Of a stretch of 64,000 bases of DNA, positions 37,774 through 51,080 are shown piece by piece. Below the pieces are notes generated by a model. The model did not search any database. It had not been told where the DNA came from and worked only from the letters and a program-made list of their open reading frames with translations. Source of the DNA: Aristolochia californica (Eukaryota > Streptophyta > Magnoliopsida > Piperales > Aristolochiaceae); contig JARWKL010000012.1 in assembly GCA_029961685.1 (NCBI GenBank), positions 4,937,807 to 5,001,806 of the forward strand, in the 5' to 3' direction. The position numbers and the translations under genes were made by a program. Position 1 is the stretch's first letter, and each line of letters begins with the position of its first letter.

Positions 37774-39123
37774 AAATTCAAATCTATTAGGGTTGAACTA
37801 GTGGAAATTCCCAAACTTGGATAACAAAACTTTTGTGTTCATTTGTGGTGAGTGAATAAATTTTCTTTAATTACATTTGTTATTGTTTGAAATGTTTTCC
37901 ATACATAAACTCTAAAATTTTAATTTTGTTGTGATCTATTTGCCTTTTTTTGTTTACGGGATGAAGGGAGAGCGAAAACTCAAAGTTTTTGTTTAAAAAA
38001 AAAGTGTACATCTAAAATGGAGATGCACAATGCACAAATGTAGAGAGAGATAATTCCAAAGAGTGTCTGTAATTTTTAGGGATTGTAAGCGCTTATTAGT
38101 ATTTATATCTCATTTTTTGCAATCGTTGAGAAAAGGAAGAGGCAGGGGATTTTTAACTGAGTGTTGACTCCCAATCCATGAGTCATTTCATACAAAAATA
38201 TAGCTTGTTACACATGATAAATCACTTTACAATTATCTATAATTGTTAGGTCAGCTTTTCCCAAACGAGCAAAATAATGGCTTCTTTGACACTGGTAAAT
38301 ATCCCACCGCACGTTCACTTGAGAATTTAATGATCGTTTGATATTCTCTTTAAAAGCTTTGGATCCATAGGTCATTTGAATCTCTAACATGTTTCAAGCA
38401 TGCATATCCATTTTTAAAACAAGTGTAGAAGAAATCTCATTCTTGTAAAATTCCAAGCTATTAGGGTTGAACAAGTGGAGTTTCCCAAACTTGGATAAAA
38501 AAATTTTTGTGTTCATTTGTGCTGTGTGAATAAAATTAATTTTCTGACATTTGTTATTGTTTTAATTTTTTTTCCATACACAAACTCTAAAAGTTTCATT
38601 TTCTTGTGATCTATTTGCATTTTTTTGTTTAATAGATGAAGGGAGAGCAAAAACTCAAAGTTTTGATTTAAGAAAAAAGTGTACATCTAAAATGGAGATG
38701 CACAATACACAAATGTAGAGAGAGATAATTCCAAAGAGTGTCTGTAATTTTTAGGGATTGTAAGGACTTTTTAGTTTTTATATCTCAGGTTTTGCAATCG
38801 TGGGGAAAAGGGCGAGGCAAGGGGTTTTTTAACTGAGTGTTGACTCCAGATCCATAAGTCATTTCTTAAAAAAATATTGCCCGTCACGCATGGTAAATCA
38901 CTTTACAATTATCTATGATTGTTTGGTCAGCTTTTTGGAAATAGGCAAAATAATGGCTTGTTTGACACGGGTAAATATCCCACCGCACGTTCACTTGAGA
39001 ATTTAATGCGTTTTTGTAAATATCTTTAAAAGCTTTGGATCCATAGGTCATTTGCATCTCTAACATGTTTCAAGCATGCATATTCATTTTTAAAACACTT
39101 GTAGAAGAAAACGCTTTCTTGTA
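37774..39123. repeat. Two-monomer block 58-59, copy of 51-52
   Basis: The shared rare variants are those given for 33,089-34,416. Here the copies are full length. Neighbours on the left (57 and 50) also correspond in their right parts (AAGATGTTTCAAGTATGC). Confidence 0.8.
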
Positions 39124-41815
39124 AAATTCCAAGCAATTAGGGTAGAACAAGAGGAATTTCCCAAACCTGGATAACAAAAATTTTGTGTTCATTTGTTTTG
39201 TGTGAATAATTTTTCTTTACTTACATTTTTTTTTATTTTTATTTTTTCCAACATAAACTTTAAAATTTTATTTTTTTTGCGTTATATTTGATTTTTTTTT
39301 GTTTACAGGATGAAGGGAGAGGGAAAACTAAAATATTTGAGAAAAGAAAAAAGTGTACATCGAAAATGGAGATTCACAATGCACAAATGTAGAGAGAAAT
39401 AATTCCAAAGAGTGTCTGTAATTTTTAGGGATTGTAAGCTTTTTAATTTTTATATCTCAGGTTTTGCAATCGTCAGAAAAAAGAGGAGGCGGGGGATTTT
39501 TAACTGAGTGTTGAGTCCCAATCCATAAGTCATTTCTTAAAAAAATAAAGCCCATGACGCTTGATAAAGCACTTTACACTCTTCTATGATTGTTAGGTCC
39601 GCTTTTTGCAAACATGCAAAATAATGGCTTGTTTGACTCGGGTAAATATCCCACCGCACGTTCACTTGAGAATTTAATGAGCGTTTGTTATTCTCTTTAA
39701 AAGCTTTGGATCCATAGGTCATTTGCATCTTTAACACGTTTCAAGCATGCATATCCATTTTTAAAACACGTGTAGAAGATATCTCATTCTTGTAAAATTC
39801 TAAGCTATTAGGGTTGAACTAGAGGAATTTCTTAAACTTGGATAACAAAAATTTTGTGTTCATTTGTGCTGAGTGAATAAATTTTCATTACTTACATTTT
39901 TTATTGTTTTAAATATTTTCCAAACATAAACACTAAAATTTTCATTTTCTTGTGATATATTTGCCTTTTTTTTGTTTACGAGATGAAGGGAGAGGGACGA
40001 CTCAAAATTTTGTGTTAAGAAAAAAGTGTACATCTAAAATGGAGATTCACAACGCCCAAATGTGGAGGGAAATAATTCCAAATAGTGTCTGTAATTTTTA
40101 GGGAATGTAAGTTCTTTTAATTTTTATATCTCAGGTTTTGCAATCGTTGGGAAAAGGGGGAGGTGAGGGATTTTTTACAGAGTGTTGACTCCCAATCCAT
40201 AAGTCATTTCTTAGAAAAATATAGCCCGTGATGCATGATAAATCACTTTAAAATCATCTATGATTGTTAGGTCACCTTTTTGCAAACATGCAAAATAATG
40301 GCTTGATTGACTCGGGTAAATATCCCACCGCACGTTCACTTGAGAATTTAATGAGCGTTTGTTATCCTCTTTAAAAGCTTTCGATCCATAGGTCATTTGC
40401 ATCTTTAACATGTTTCAAGCATGCATATCCATTTTTAAAACACGTATAGAAGAAATCTCTTTCTTGTAAAATTCCAAGCTATTAGGGTTGAACTACTGGA
40501 ATTTCCGAAACTTGGATAACAAAACTTTTGTGTTCATTAGTGGTGTGTGAATAAATTTTCTTTACTTACATTTGTATTTTTTAAAATTTTTTCCATACAT
40601 AAACTCTAAAATTTCCATTTTGTTGTGATCTATTTGCCATTTATTTGTTTACGGGATAAAGGGAGAGAGAAAACTTAAAGTTTTGATTTAAGAAACAAAG
40701 TATACACCTAAAATGGAGATTCACAATGCACAAATGTAGAGAGAGATAATTCCAAAGAGTGTCTGTAATTTTTAGAGATTGTAAGTTCTTTTTACTTTTT
40801 ATATCTCAGGTTGTGCAATCAACGGGAAAAGGGGGAGGTGGGGGATTTTTAACTGAGTGTTGACTCCCAAACCATAAGTCATTTCTTACAAAAATATTGC
40901 CCGTTACACATGATAACTAACTTTACAATTATCTATGATTGTTAGGTCAGCTTTTTGCAAACGGGCAAAATAATGGCTTGATTGACTCGGGTAAATATCC
41001 CACCGCACGTTCATTTGAGATTTTAATGAGCGTTTGTTGTCCTCTTTAAAAGCGTTCGATTCATAGGTCTTTTGCATCTCTCACATGTTTCAAGCTTGCA
41101 AATACATTTTTCAAACACGTGTAGAAGAAATCTCTTTCTTGTAAAATTCCAAGCTATTAGGGTTGAACTAGAGGAATTTCCCAAACATGGATAACAAATA
41201 TTTTGTGTTCATTTGTGCTGTGTGAATAAATTTTCATTACTTACATTTGTTATTGTTTTAAATTTTTCCCATACATAAACTCTAAAATTTTCATTTTTTT
41301 GTGACATATTTGCCTTTTTTTTTTACGAGATGAAGGGAGAGGGAAAACTCAAATTTTTGAGTTAAGAAAAAAGTGTACATCTAAAATGGAGATTCAAAAC
41401 GCACAAATGTAGAGAGAAATAATTCCTAAGAGTGTCTGTAATTTTTAGGGATTGTAAGCTCTTTTTAGTTTTTATATCTCAGGTTTCGCAATCGTCGGGA
41501 AAAGGGGCAGGCGGAGGATTTTTAACTGACTGTTGACTCCCAGTCCATAAGTCATTTCTTACAAAGATATAACCTGTTATGCATGATAAATCACTTTACA
41601 ATCATCTATGATTGTTAGGTCAGCTTTTTGCAAACATGCAAAATAATGACTTTTTTGACTCAGGTAAATATCCCACTGCACGTTCACTTGAGAATTTAAT
41701 GAGCGTTTTTTATTCTCTTTAAAGTTATGGATCCATAGGTCATTTGCATCTTTAGCATGTTTCAAGCATTCATATCCATTTTTAAAACACGTGTAGAAGA
41801 AATCTCTTTCTTGTA

Positions 41816-42322
41816 AAATTCCAAGCTATTAGGGTTGAACTAGTGGAATTTCCCAAACATGGATAACAAAACTTTTGTGTTCCTTTGTGGTGTGTGAATA
41901 AATTTTATTTACTTACATTTTTTATTGTTTTATATTTTTTCCAAAGAGTATCTTTAATTTTTAGGGATTGTAAACTCTTTTTAATTTTTATATCTTAGGT
42001 TTTACAATCGTTGGGAAAAGGGGGAGGCTGAGGATTTTTAACTCAGTGTTGACTCCCAATCCATAAGTCGTTTCTTAAAAAAATATAGCCCATGACGCAT
42101 GATATATCACTTTACAATCATCTATGATTGTTATTGCAAACATGCAAAATAATGGCTTGTTTGACACGGGTAAATATCCCACCGCACATTCACCTGAGAA
42201 CTTAATGAGCGTTTGTGATTCATTTTAAAAGCTTTGGATCCATAGGTCATTTGCATCTTTAACATGTTTCAAGCATGCATATCCATTCTTAAAACTCGTG
42301 TACAAGAAATCTCTTTCTTGTA
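41816..42322. repeat. Monomer 64, ~166-bp internal deletion, 507 bp
   Basis: At 41,938-41,943, ATTTTTTCCA (normally followed by TACATAAAC) joins AAGAGTATC (normally preceded by AATTCCA). The shared TTCCA marks the break. The poly-T tract and purine stretch are missing. A further small deletion of about 12 bp lies at 42,133, where TTAGGTCAGCTTTT is reduced. Confidence 0.9.
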
Positions 42323-44311
42323 AAATTCCAAGCTATTAGGGTTGAACTAGTGGAATTTTCCAAACTTGGATAACAAAACTTTTGTGTTCATTTGTGGTGA
42401 GTGAATAAATTTGCTTTACTTACATTTGCTATTGTTTTAAATTTTTTCCATACAGAAACTCTAAAATTTTCATTTTTTTGTGATATATTTGCCTTTTTTT
42501 GTTTACGAGAAGAAAGAAGAGCGAAAACTCAAAGTTTTGATTTAAGACAAAAGTGTAAATCTAAAATGGAGATGCACAATGCACAAATTTAGAGAGAGAT
42601 AATTCCAAAGAGTGTCTTTAATTTTTAGAGATTGTAAGCTCTTTTTAGTTTTTATATCTCAGGTTTTGCAATTGTCAGAAAAAGGGGGAGGTGGGGGATT
42701 TTTAACTGAGTGTTGACTCCCAGTCCATAAGACATTTCTTACAAAAATATAGCCCGTTGCGTATGTTAAATCACTTTACAATTATCTATGATTGTTAGGT
42801 CAACTTTTTGCAAACGGGCAAAATAATGGCTTGTTTAACACAGGTAAATATCCCACCGCACGTTCACTTGAGAATTTAATGAGCATTTTTTATTATCTTT
42901 AAAAGTTTTGGATCCAAAGGTCATTTGCATCTTTGACATGTTTCAAGCATGCATATCCATTTTTAAAACACGTGTAGAAGAAATCTCTTTCTTGTTAAAT
43001 TCCAAGCTATTAGGGTTGAACTAGTGGAATTTCCCAAACTTGGATAATAAAACTTTTGTGTTCATTTGTGGTATGTGAATAAATTTTCTTTACTTACATT
43101 TTTTATTGTTTTAAATTTTTTCCTTGCATAAACTCTAAAATTTTCTTTTTTTTTTAATCTTTTTGCCTTTTTTTTTTTACGGGATGAAGGGAGAGCGAAA
43201 ACTCAAAGTTTTGATTTAAGAAAAAAGTGAAAATCTAAAATGGAGATGCACAATGCACAAATGTAGAGAGAGATAATTCCAAAGAGTGTCTGTAATTTTT
43301 TTAGATTGTCAGCTCTTTTTGGTTTTTAAATCTCAGGTTTTGCAACGGTCGGGAAAAGGGGGTAGTGGGGATTTTAAACTAAGTGTTGACTCCCAATCCA
43401 TGAGTCATTTCTTAATAAAATATTGTCCGTTACGTATGATAAATCACTTTACAATTATCTATGATTGTTAGGTCAGCTTTTTGCAAACGGGCAAAATATT
43501 GGCTTGTTTGACACGGGTAAATATCCCACCGCACGTTGATTTGAGAATTTAATGAGCGTTTGTTATTATCTTTAAAATCTTTGGAACCATAGGTCATTTG
43601 CATCTTTGACATGTTTCAAGCATGCATATTCATTTTTACAACACGTGTAGAAGAAATCTCTTTCTTCTAAAATTCCAAGCTATTAGGGTTGAACTAGCGG
43701 AATTTCCCAAACTTAGATAACAAAAATTTTGTGTTCATTTGTGGTATGTGAATAAATTTTTTTTACTTACATTTGTTATTGTTTTAAATTTTTTCCATAC
43801 ATAAACTCTAAAATTTTCATTTTTTTCTGATCTATTTGAATTTTTTTTTATGGGATGAAGGGAGAGCGAAAACTAAAAGTTTTGATTTAATAAAAAAGTG
43901 CACATCTAAAGTGTAGATGGACAATGCACAAATGTAATGACAGATAATTCCGAAGAGTGTCTGTAAATTTTTTAGATTGTTAGCTCTTTTTGGTTTTTAA
44001 ATCTCAGGTTTTGCAATGGTCCGGAAAAGGGGGTGGTTGGGATTTTTAACTCAGTGTTGACTCCCTATCCATAAATCATTTCTTACAAAAATATTGTCCG
44101 TTACGCATGATAAATCACTTTACAATTATCTATGATTGTTAGGTCAGCTTTTTGCAAACGGGCAAAATAATGGCTTGTTTGACACGGGTAAATATCCCAC
44201 CGGACATTCACTTGAGAATTTAATGAGCGTTTGTTATTCTCTTTAAAATCTTTGGATGCATAGGTCATTTTCATCTCTAACAAGTTTCTAGCATGCATAT
44301 CCATTTTTAAA

Positions 44312-44319
44312 ACACGTGT
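44312..44319. other. Right-end palindrome ACACGTGT (typical copy)
   Basis: It is a perfect 8-bp palindrome around CACGTG, a core bound by bHLH and bZIP proteins in eukaryotes (family knowledge; no binding is shown here). It is present in most units. A recurring variant, ACTCGTGT, breaks it (for example monomers 6, 46, 64, 72, 77, 91), and others read ACATGTGT or ACATATGT-like forms. Monomer 32 lacks it altogether. Confidence 0.6.
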
Positions 44320-45014
44320 AGAAGAAATCTCTTTCTTGTAAAATTCCAAGCTATTAGGGTTGAACTAGAGGTATTTCCCAAACTTGGATAACAAAAATTT
44401 TGTGTGCATTTGTGCTGTGTGATTAAATTTTCTTTACTTATTTTTTTATTTTTTAAAATTTTTTCCATACATAAAATCCAAAGATTTTATTTTGCTATGA
44501 GCTATTGCCCTTTTTTTTTTCAACGAGATGAAGGGACAGGGAAAACTCAAATTTTTGAGTAAAGAAAAAAGTGTACATCTAAAATGGATATGCACAATGC
44601 ACAAATGTAGAGAGAGATAATTCCAAAGAGAGTCTGTAATTTTTAGAGATTGCAAGCTCTTTTTAGTTTTTATATCTCACGTTTCGCAATCGTCGGGAAA
44701 AGGGGGAGGTGGGGGATTTTTAAATGAGTGTTAAATTCCAGTCCATAAGTCATTTCTTACAAAAATATAGCCCGTTACGCAGGATAAATCACTTTACAAT
44801 AATCTAAGATTGTTATGTCAGCTTTTTGCAAACGGGCAAAATAATGGCTTGTTTGACACGGGTTAATATCCCACCGCATGTTCACTTGAGAATTTAATGA
44901 GCGTTTGTTATTATCTTTAAAAGCTTTGGATCCATAGGTCATTTTCATCTTTGACATGTTTCAAGCATGCATATCAATTTTTAAAACAAGTGTAGAAGAA
45001 ATCTCATTCTCGTA

Positions 45015-47035
45015 AAATTCCAAGCTAAAAGGGTTGAACTAGTGGAATTTCCCAAACTTGGATAACAAAAATTTTGCGCTCATTTGTGGTGTGTGAATAA
45101 ATTTTCTTTACTTACATTTGGTATTGTTTTAAATTTCTTCTATACATAAACTCTAAAATTTTCATTTTTTTGTGATATATTTGCCTTTTTTTTTACGGGA
45201 TGAAGGGAGAGGGAAACTCAAATTTTGGAGTTAAGAAAAAAGTGTACATCTAAAATGTAGATTCACAATGGACAAATGTATAGAGAAATAATTCCAAAGA
45301 GTGTCTGTAATTTTTAGGGATTGTAAGCTCTTTTTAATTTTTATTCTCAGGTTTTGCAATCGTCGGGAAAAAGGGGGAGGCGGGGGATTTTTAACTAAGT
45401 GCTGACTCCTAATCCATAAGTCATTTCTTACAAAAATATAGCCTGTGACGCATGATAAATCACTTTACAATCATCTATGATTGTTAGGTCAGCTTTTTAC
45501 AAACATGCAAAATAACGGCTTGTTTGACTCGTGTAAATATCCCACCGCACGTTCACTTGAGAATTTAATGAGCATTTTTTATTCTCTTTAAAGGCTTTGG
45601 ATCCATTGGTAATTTGCATCTTTAACATGTTTCAAGCAAGCATATCCATTCTTAAAACACGTTTAGAAGAAATCTCTTTCTTGTAAAATTCCAAGCTATT
45701 AGGGTTGAACTAGTGGAATTTCCCAAACTTGGATAACAAAACTTTTGTGTTCATTTGTGGTGTGTGAATAAATTTTCATTATTTACATTTGTTATTGTTT
45801 TAAATTTTTTCCATACATAAACTCTAAAACTTTCATTTTGTTCTGATCTATGAGCCTTTTTTTGTTTACGGGATGAAGGGAGAGAGAAAACTCAAAGTTT
45901 TGATTTAAGAAAAAAGTATATATCTAAAATGGAGATGCACAATGCACAAATGTAGAGAGAGATAATTCAGAAGAGTGTCTGTAATTTTTAGAGATTGTAA
46001 GCTCTTTTTAGTTTTTATATCTCAGGTTTTGCAATCGTGGAGAAAAGGGGGAGGTGGAGGATTTTTAACTAAGTGTTGATGCCCAATCCATAAGTCATTT
46101 CTTACAAAAATATTGCCCGTTAAGCATGATAAATCACTTTACAATTATCTATGATTGTTTGGTCAACTTTTTGCAAACGAGCAAAATAATGGCTTTTTTG
46201 ACACTGGTAAATATCCCACCGCACGTTCACTTGAGAATTTAATGAGCGTTTTTTATTCTCTATAAAAGCTTTGGATTCATAGGTCATTTGCATCACTAAC
46301 ATGTTTCAAGCTTGCATATCCATTTTTCAAACACTTGTAGAAGAAATCTCTTTCTTGTAAAATTCGAAGCTATTAGGGTTGAACTAGAGGAATTTCCCAA
46401 ACATGGATAACAAAATTTTTGTGTTCATTTGTACTTTTTGAATAAATTTTCATTACTTACATTTGTTATTGTTTTAAATTTTTTCCATACATAAACTCTA
46501 AAATTTTCATTTTCTTATGATCTATTTGCCTTTTTTTGTTTAACGGGATGAAGCGAGATCGAAAACTCAAAGTTTTGGTTTAAGAAAAAAGTGCACATCT
46601 AAAATGGAGATGCACAAAGCCCAAATGTAAAAGAGAGATAATTCATTAGAGTGTCTGTAATTTTTAGAGATTGTTAGCTCTTTTTGGTTTTTAAATCTCA
46701 AGTTTTGCAATCGTCGGGAAAAGGGGGTGGTTGGGGATTTTTAACTAAGTATTGACTACCAATCGATAAGTCATTTCTTACAAAAATATTGTCCGTTACA
46801 AATGAAAAATCACTTTAAAAATATTTACGATTGTTAGGTCAGGTTTTTGCAAACGGGTAAAATAATGGCTTGTTTGACACGGGTAAATATCCCACCGCAC
46901 GTTCACTTGAGAATTTAATGAGCGTTTGATATTCTCTTTAAAATCATTGGATCCATAGGTCATTTGCATCTCTAACAAGTTTCAAGCCTTCATATCCATT
47001 TTTAAAACACATGTAGAAGAAATCTCTTTCTTGTA
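45015..47035. repeat. Three-monomer block 69-71, copied at 92-94
   Basis: Monomer 69 begins with the rare AAGCTAAAAGGGTTG, found otherwise only in monomer 92 as far as I can see. It ends with GGATCCATTGGTAATTTG, CAAGCAAGC and ACGTTTAGAAG, as 92 does. Monomer 70 shares ATTTTCATTA with 93. Monomer 71 shares the AACTAGAGG and AAACATGG left end with 94. Offsets are 15,434, 15,408 and 15,407 bp; the first differs because 92 has a deletion. Confidence 0.85.
45736..45748. other. Left-end dyad ACAAAA-C-TTTTGT (typical copy)
   Basis: The arms are 6 bp and perfect, around one centre base. The centre is C in many units and A in others (ACAAAAATTTTGT, for example 35,861-35,873). Either way the two arms stay complementary. 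Monomers 16 and 57 have lost it by deletion. Confidence 0.65.
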
Positions 47036-48381
47036 AAATTCCAAGCTATTAGGGTTGAACTAGAGGAATTTCCCAAACTTGAATAACAAAACTTTTGTGT
47101 TCATTTGTGCTATGTGAATAAATTTTATTTACTTACTTTTTTTATTTTTTAAAATATTTTTCCATACATAATCTCCAAAATTTTCATTTTTCTGTGATCT
47201 ATTTGCCTTTTTTTTTTTTACGGGATGAAGGGAGAGGGAAAACACAAATTTTTGAGTCAAGAAAAAAATGTACATCTAAAATGGAGATTCATAATGCACA
47301 AATGTAGAGAGAAATAATTCCAAAGAGTGTCTATAATTTTTAGGGATTGTAAGCTCTTTTTAATTTTCATATCTTAGGTTTTACAATCGTTGGGAAAAGG
47401 GGGAGGCAGGGGATTTTTAACCTAGTGTTGACTCCCAATTAGTATGTCATTTCTTACAAAAATATAGCCCGTGACACATGATAAATCACTTTACAATCAT
47501 CTATGATTGTTAGGTCAGTTTTTTGCAAACATGCAAAATAATGGTTAGTTTGACTTGGGTAAATATCCCACCGCACGTTCACTTGAGAATTTAATGAGCG
47601 TTTGTTATTCTCTTTAAAAGCTTTAGATCCATAGGTCATTTGCATCTTTAACAAGTTTCAAGCATGCATATCCATTCTTAAAACTCGTGTAGAAGAAATC
47701 TCTTTCTTGTAAAATTCCAAGCTATTAGGGTTGATCTGGTGGAATTTCCCAAACTTGGATAAAAAAACTTTTTTGTTCATTTGTGGTGAGTGAATAAATT
47801 TTCTTTACTTACATTTCTTACTGTTTTAAATTTTTTCCATACATAAACTCTAAAATTTTTATTTTGTTGTGATATATTTGCCTTTTTTTGTTTACGAGAT
47901 GAAATGAGAGCGAAAACTCAAAATTTTGATTTAAGAAAAAATTGTACATCTAAAATGGAGATGCACAATGCACAAATGTAGAGCGAGATAATTCCAAAGA
48001 GAGTCTGTAATTTTTAGAGATTGTGAGCTCTTTTTAGTTTTTATATCTCAGGTTTTACAATCGTCGGGAAAAGGGGGAGGTGGGGGATTTTTAACAGAGT
48101 GTTGACTCCCAGTCCATAAGTCATTTCTTAAAAAAATATAGCCCGTTACACATGATAAATCACTTTACAATTATCTATGATTGTTAGGTCAGCTTTTTGA
48201 ACCCTGGCAAAATAATGGCTTCTTTGACACCAGTAAATATCCCATAGCACGTTCACTTGAGAAGTTAATGAGCGTTTGTTCTCTTTAAAAGCTTTGGATC
48301 CAAAGGTCATTGTCATCTTTGACATATTTCAAGCATGCATATCCATTTTTAAAACACGTGTAGAACAAATCTTTTCTTGTA

Positions 48382-49054
48382 AAATTCAAAGCTATAAGGG
48401 TTGAACTAGTGGAATTTCCCAAACTTGGATAACAAAAATTTTGTGCTCATTTGTGGTTTGTGAATAAATTTTCTTTACTTACATTTGTTGTATTTTTGAA
48501 TATCTTCTATACATAAACTCTAAAATTTTCATTTTGTTGTGATATATTTGCCTTTTTTTTTACGTGATGAAGGTAGGGGGAAAACTCAAATTTTCGAGTT
48601 AGGAAAAAAGTGTACATCTAAAATGGAGATTCATAATGCACAAAAGTATAGAGAAGTAATCCCAAAGAGTGTCTATAATTTTTAAGGATTGTAAGCTCTT
48701 TTTAATTTTTATATATCAGGTTTTGCAATCGTCGGTAAAAGGGGGAAGCGGGGGATTTTTAACTGAGTGTTGACTCCCAATCCATAAGTCATTTCTTACA
48801 AAAAAAATAGCCCGTGATGCATGATAAATCACTTTACAATCATCTATGAATTGTAGGTCAGCTTTTTGCAAACATGCAAAATAATGGCTAGTTTGACTCG
48901 GGTAAATATCCCACAGCACATTCACTTGAGAATTTAATGAGCGTTTTTTATTCTCTTTAAAGACTTTGAATACATAGGTCATTTGCATCTTTAACATGTT
49001 TCAAGCTAGCATATTCATTTTTAAAACACGTGTAGAAGAAATCTCTTTCTTGTA
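48382..49054. repeat. Monomer 74, twin of monomer 2
   Basis: It carries the same left end, the same TTTGTGGTTTGTG and the same CTATGAATTGTAGG as monomer 2, and lies between twins of monomers 1 and 3. Differences from monomer 2 are scattered single-base changes (for example TTTACTTACATT against GTTCCTTACATT), so the copies are not fresh. Confidence 0.9.
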
Positions 49055-50401
49055 AAATTTCAAGCTATTAGGGTTGAACTAGTTGAATTTCCAAAACTTC
49101 GATAACAAAACTTTTGCGTTCTTTTGCGGTGTGTGAATAAATTTTCTTTACTAACATTTTTTATTGTTTTAAATTTTTTCCATAAATAAACTCGAAAATT
49201 TTTATTTTGTTCTGGTCTATTAGCCTTTTTTTGTTTACTGGATGAAGGGAGAACGAAAACTCAAAGTTTTGATTTAAGAAAAAAGTGTACATCTAAAATG
49301 GAGATGCACAATGCACAAATGTAGAGAGAGATAATTCCAAAGTGTGTCAGTAATTTTTAGAGATTGTAAGCTGTTTTTAGTTTTTAAATCTAAGGTTTTG
49401 GAATCGTCTGGAAAAGGGGAAGGTGGGGGGTTTTTAACTGAGTGTTGACTCCTAGTCCATAAGTCATTTCTTACAAAAATATAGGCCGTTACGCATGATA
49501 AATTACTTTACAATTATCTATGATTTATAGGTCAGCTTTTTGCAAACGGGCAAAATAATGGCTTCTTTGACACCCGTAAATATCCCACAGCACAATCACT
49601 TGAGAAGTTAATGAGCGTTTGTTATTTTCTTTAAAAGCGTTGGATCCATAGGTCATTGTCATCTTTGACATGTTTCAAGCATGCCTATCCATTTTTAAAA
49701 CACGTGTAGAACAAATCTCTTTCTTGTAAAATTCCAAGCTATCAGGGTTGAACTAGTGGAATTTCCCAAACTTGGATAACAAAAATTTTGTACTCATTTG
49801 TGGTGTGTGAATAAATTTTATTTACTTACATTTGTTATTGTTTTGAATTTCTTCTATACATAAACTCTAAAATTTTCATGTTGTTGTGATATATTTGCCT
49901 TTTTTTTTTACGTGATGAAGGGACAGGGAAAACTCAAAATTTCGAGTTAAGAAAAATGTGTGCATCTAAAATGGAGATTCATAATGCACAAATGTATAGA
50001 GAATTAATTCCAAAGCATGTTTGTAATTTTTAGGGATTGTAAGGTCTTTTTAATTTTTATATATCAAGTTTCGCAATCGTCAGTAAAAGGGGGAGGCAGG
50101 GGATTTTTAACTGAGTGTTGACTCCCAATCCATAAGTCATTTCTTGCAAAAATATAGCCCGTGATGCATGATAAATCACTTTCCAATCATCTATGATTGT
50201 TAGGCCAGCTTTTTGCAAACATGCAAATTAATGGCTTGTTTGACTCGGGTAAATATCCCACCACACGTTCACTTGAGAATTTAATGAGTGTTTTTTATTC
50301 TCTTTAAAGGCTTTGGATACATAGGTCATTTGCATCTTTAACATGTTTCAAGCTAGCATATCCATTTTTAAAACACGTGTAGAAGAAATCTCTTTCTTGT
50401 A

Positions 50402-51080
50402 AAATTCCAAGCTAGTAGGGTTGAACTAGAGAGATTTCCCAAACTTGAATAACAAAACTTTTGTGTTCATTTGTTGTATGTGAATAAATTTTCATTACTT
50501 ACTTTTTTTATTTTTTAAAATTTTTTTCATACATAATCTCCAAAATTTTGATTTTTCTGTGATCTATTTGCCTTTTTTTTTTTTTTTTACGGGATGAAGG
50601 GAGAGGGAAAACTCAAATTTTTGAGTTAAGAAAAAAGTGTACATCTAAAGTGGAGATTCACAGTTCACAAATTTGGAGAGAAATAATTCCAAAGAGTGTC
50701 TGTAATTTTTAGGGATTGTAAGCTCTTTTTAATTTTTATATCTCAGATTTTGCAATAGTCGGGAAGTGGGGAAGGCGGGGAATTTTTAACTGAGTGTTGA
50801 CTCCCAATCCATAAGTCATTTCTTACAAAAATATAACCCATGACGCATGATAAATCACTTTACAATCTGCTATGATTGTTAGGTCAGCTTTTTCCAAACA
50901 TGCAAAATAATGGCTTGTTTGACTCGGGTAAATATCCCACCGCACGGACACTTGAGAATTTAATGAGCGTTTGTTATTCTCTTTAAAAGCTTTGGATCCA
51001 TAGGTCATTTGCATCTTTAACAAGTTTCAAGCATGCATATCCATTCTCAAAACTCGTGTAGACGAAATCTCTTTCTTGTA
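50402..51080. repeat. Monomer 77, hybrid of a 72-like left part and a 6-like right part
   Basis: The left part (AACTAGAG, CTTGAATAAC, ACTTACTTTTTTTATTTT, CATAATCTCC) matches monomers 46 and 72. The right part (CAGTTCACAAAT, GCGGGGAATTTTT, ATATAACCCATGACGC, CAATCTGC, ACTCGTGTA) matches monomer 6. The switch lies roughly at 50,500-50,650. The hybrid takes the place of two units (5 and 6) in the parallel block, as expected of an unequal exchange that removed one monomer length. Confidence 0.75.
50570..50588 (+). repeat. Poly-T tract of variable length (long copy)
   Basis: After TTTGCC each monomer has a T run, here 17-18 bases and about 14-15 at 32,581. In other units it is 6-9 bases or is interrupted as TTTTTTTGTTTACGGG. 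It is the main site of length polymorphism between otherwise equal units. Confidence 0.75.

Larger units (their letters stand above)
26769..47711. repeat. Array domain III: monomers 41-72, class A/B mosaic with large internal deletions
   Basis: Monomer starts: 26769, 27445, 28115, 28601, 29036, 29709, 30384, 31059, 31734, 32410, 33089, 33761, 34417, 35088, 35811, 36484, 37150, 37774, 38448, 39124, 39795, 40469, 41144, 41816, 42323, 42997, 43670, 44341, 45015, 45686, 46360, 47036. The three shortest units of the window (43, 44 and 64) are here, and so is the longest (54). Monomers 41-44 correspond to 86-90 on the right. Monomers 61-63 correspond to 42-44 (shared GTTATCCTCTTTAAAAGC followed by TTTCGATCC, and GGAATTTCCGAAAC). 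Confidence 0.9.

Noticed and set aside
44150..44167. CENP-B box around GCAAACGGGC
   Set aside because: Against the known core pattern TTCG-N4-A-N2-CGGG, only CGGG, the central A and one T match. The TTCG half is absent, and class B units lack CGGG.
45780..45850. Sequence-directed bend from phased A/T tracts in the AT block
   Set aside because: A/T tracts are frequent but I could not show a regular spacing near 10.5 bp by eye. A curvature calculation would be needed.
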